From contig RFTO01000098.1 of assembly GCA_009923375.1 (NCBI GenBank), forward strand, positions 1 to 5,196: DNA of 5,196 nt, read 5' to 3'. The notes beneath the pieces were generated by a model that was not told the DNA's origin, searched no databases, and worked only from the letters and a program-made list of their open reading frames with translations. The position numbers were made by a program, and so were the translations under genes. Each line of letters opens with the position of its first letter. The stretch's first letter is position 1. This DNA comes from Actinomycetota bacterium. Its GTDB lineage: Bacteria > Actinomycetota > Actinomycetes > S36-B12 > UBA5976. Shown piece by piece: positions 4,900-5,196 of the stretch.

Positions 4900-5196
4900 T
4901 TACTTCAAGAACTTGTAGAACAACGGTGCGAGCAATCGCGAATATGTCGATGTGATGTGATTGGAATCGCGGTAGAGCACGATTCCCTGGAGGACCACGG
5001 GGCATGCCCTCGGAGCAGGTCCGCATAACTGATTCGTGAAGTCCGCAACCGCAACACCTGGAATCGTCGAGGCGATTTGCGCATCTTGGGCATTCACATT
5101 GAAGGCCTCAGCTCGGGGCATCGCGCACAACTGCGGTTCTTGCAGGTGATTGGCCACACAGGCAGGCACATCCTTCCCGCGGTGGGGAGTGTCATG
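4900..5196 (-). CDS. SGNH-domain protein, C-terminal end; probable membrane O-acyltransferase (OafA/YrhL type), truncated by the window edge
   Basis: The frame is open from the right edge to a TAA at 4902-4900, giving the last 98 residues of a longer protein. The fragment begins HDTPHRGKDVPACVANH, contains CGPAPRACPVV (58-68), and has YRDSNHITSTYSRLLAPL (75-92). The DTP...DVPxC start, the C-x6-C-P block and the Asp77-x-x-His80 pair resemble the end of the SGNH domain fused to acyltransferase-3 membrane domains. In that domain the Asp and His complete the Ser-Asp-His catalytic set. Such proteins acetylate cell-surface polysaccharides or peptidoglycan, with the SGNH part outside the membrane. 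Four cysteines (13, 24, 58, 65) fit an extracellular, disulfide-bearing domain. An internal GTG at 5169 is not taken as the start because recognisable domain sequence continues upstream of it. A free-standing SGNH hydrolase is the alternative. The sugar target cannot be told from this part. Confidence 0.72.
   Translation of the reverse strand, partial: HDTPHRGKDVPACVANHLQEPQLCAMPRAEAFNVNAQDAQIASTIPGVAVADFTNQLCGPAPRACPVVLQGIVLYRDSNHITSTYSRLLAPLFYKFLK

Noticed and set aside
4835..5026. Minus-strand 63-codon frame overlapping the acyltransferase tail
   Set aside because: It is in another frame over a recognisable SGNH domain and has no features of its own.
1..5196. A novel multi-gene system, mobile element or defence island
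   Set aside because: The four genes have different roles and orientations, all belong to recognised families, and no transposase, integrase, nuclease, toxin or reverse transcriptase motif was found on either strand.

Overview
The window looks like chromosomal DNA from an actinobacterium. Three things support this. The DnaK N-terminus is of the mycobacterial/streptomycete type (starts MARAVGIDLGTTNSVV, with no long insert of the proteobacterial type). A perfect HspR-associated inverted repeat (HAIR, CTTGAGT-N7-ACTCAAG) lies upstream of that dnaK. The large membrane iron-sulfur protein is of the EtfD (Rv0338c-like) type found in actinobacteria. By eye the DNA is moderately to highly GC-rich; I did not compute a value and cannot name a genus.

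Layout, left to right. (1) Positions 1-433, minus strand: the first 144 codons of dnaK, running off the left edge. (2) 434-730: regulatory DNA holding the dnaK ribosome binding site, two adjacent inverted repeats (one a perfect HAIR), a possible terminator hairpin, and two small 10-bp-period repeat clusters. (3) 731-2440, minus strand: a complete gene for a secreted thermolysin-like (M4) zinc metalloprotease with a C-terminal beta-sandwich-like domain. (4) 2441-2647: a divergent intergenic region with a 7-7-7 inverted repeat. (5) 2648-4759, plus strand: a complete gene for a membrane-bound iron-sulfur oxidoreductase of the EtfD type. (6) 4760-4899: a short convergent intergenic gap. (7) 4900-5196, minus strand: the last 98 codons of an SGNH-type domain, most likely the tail of a membrane O-acyltransferase, running off the right edge.

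The genes do not form one pathway. dnaK is a heat-shock chaperone gene with its own HspR control. EtfD is expected to pass electrons from electron-transfer flavoprotein (fed by acyl-CoA dehydrogenases in fatty-acid oxidation) to menaquinone. The protease and the acyltransferase act at or outside the cell surface. I see no phage, insertion sequence, CRISPR, toxin-antitoxin or defence signature, and no convincing new multi-gene system. The most interesting details are the paired HspR-type operators, a protease signal peptide whose lipobox cysteine position holds tyrosine, the lack of room for the usual M4 propeptide, and eight cysteines in that protease that fall into four close pairs.
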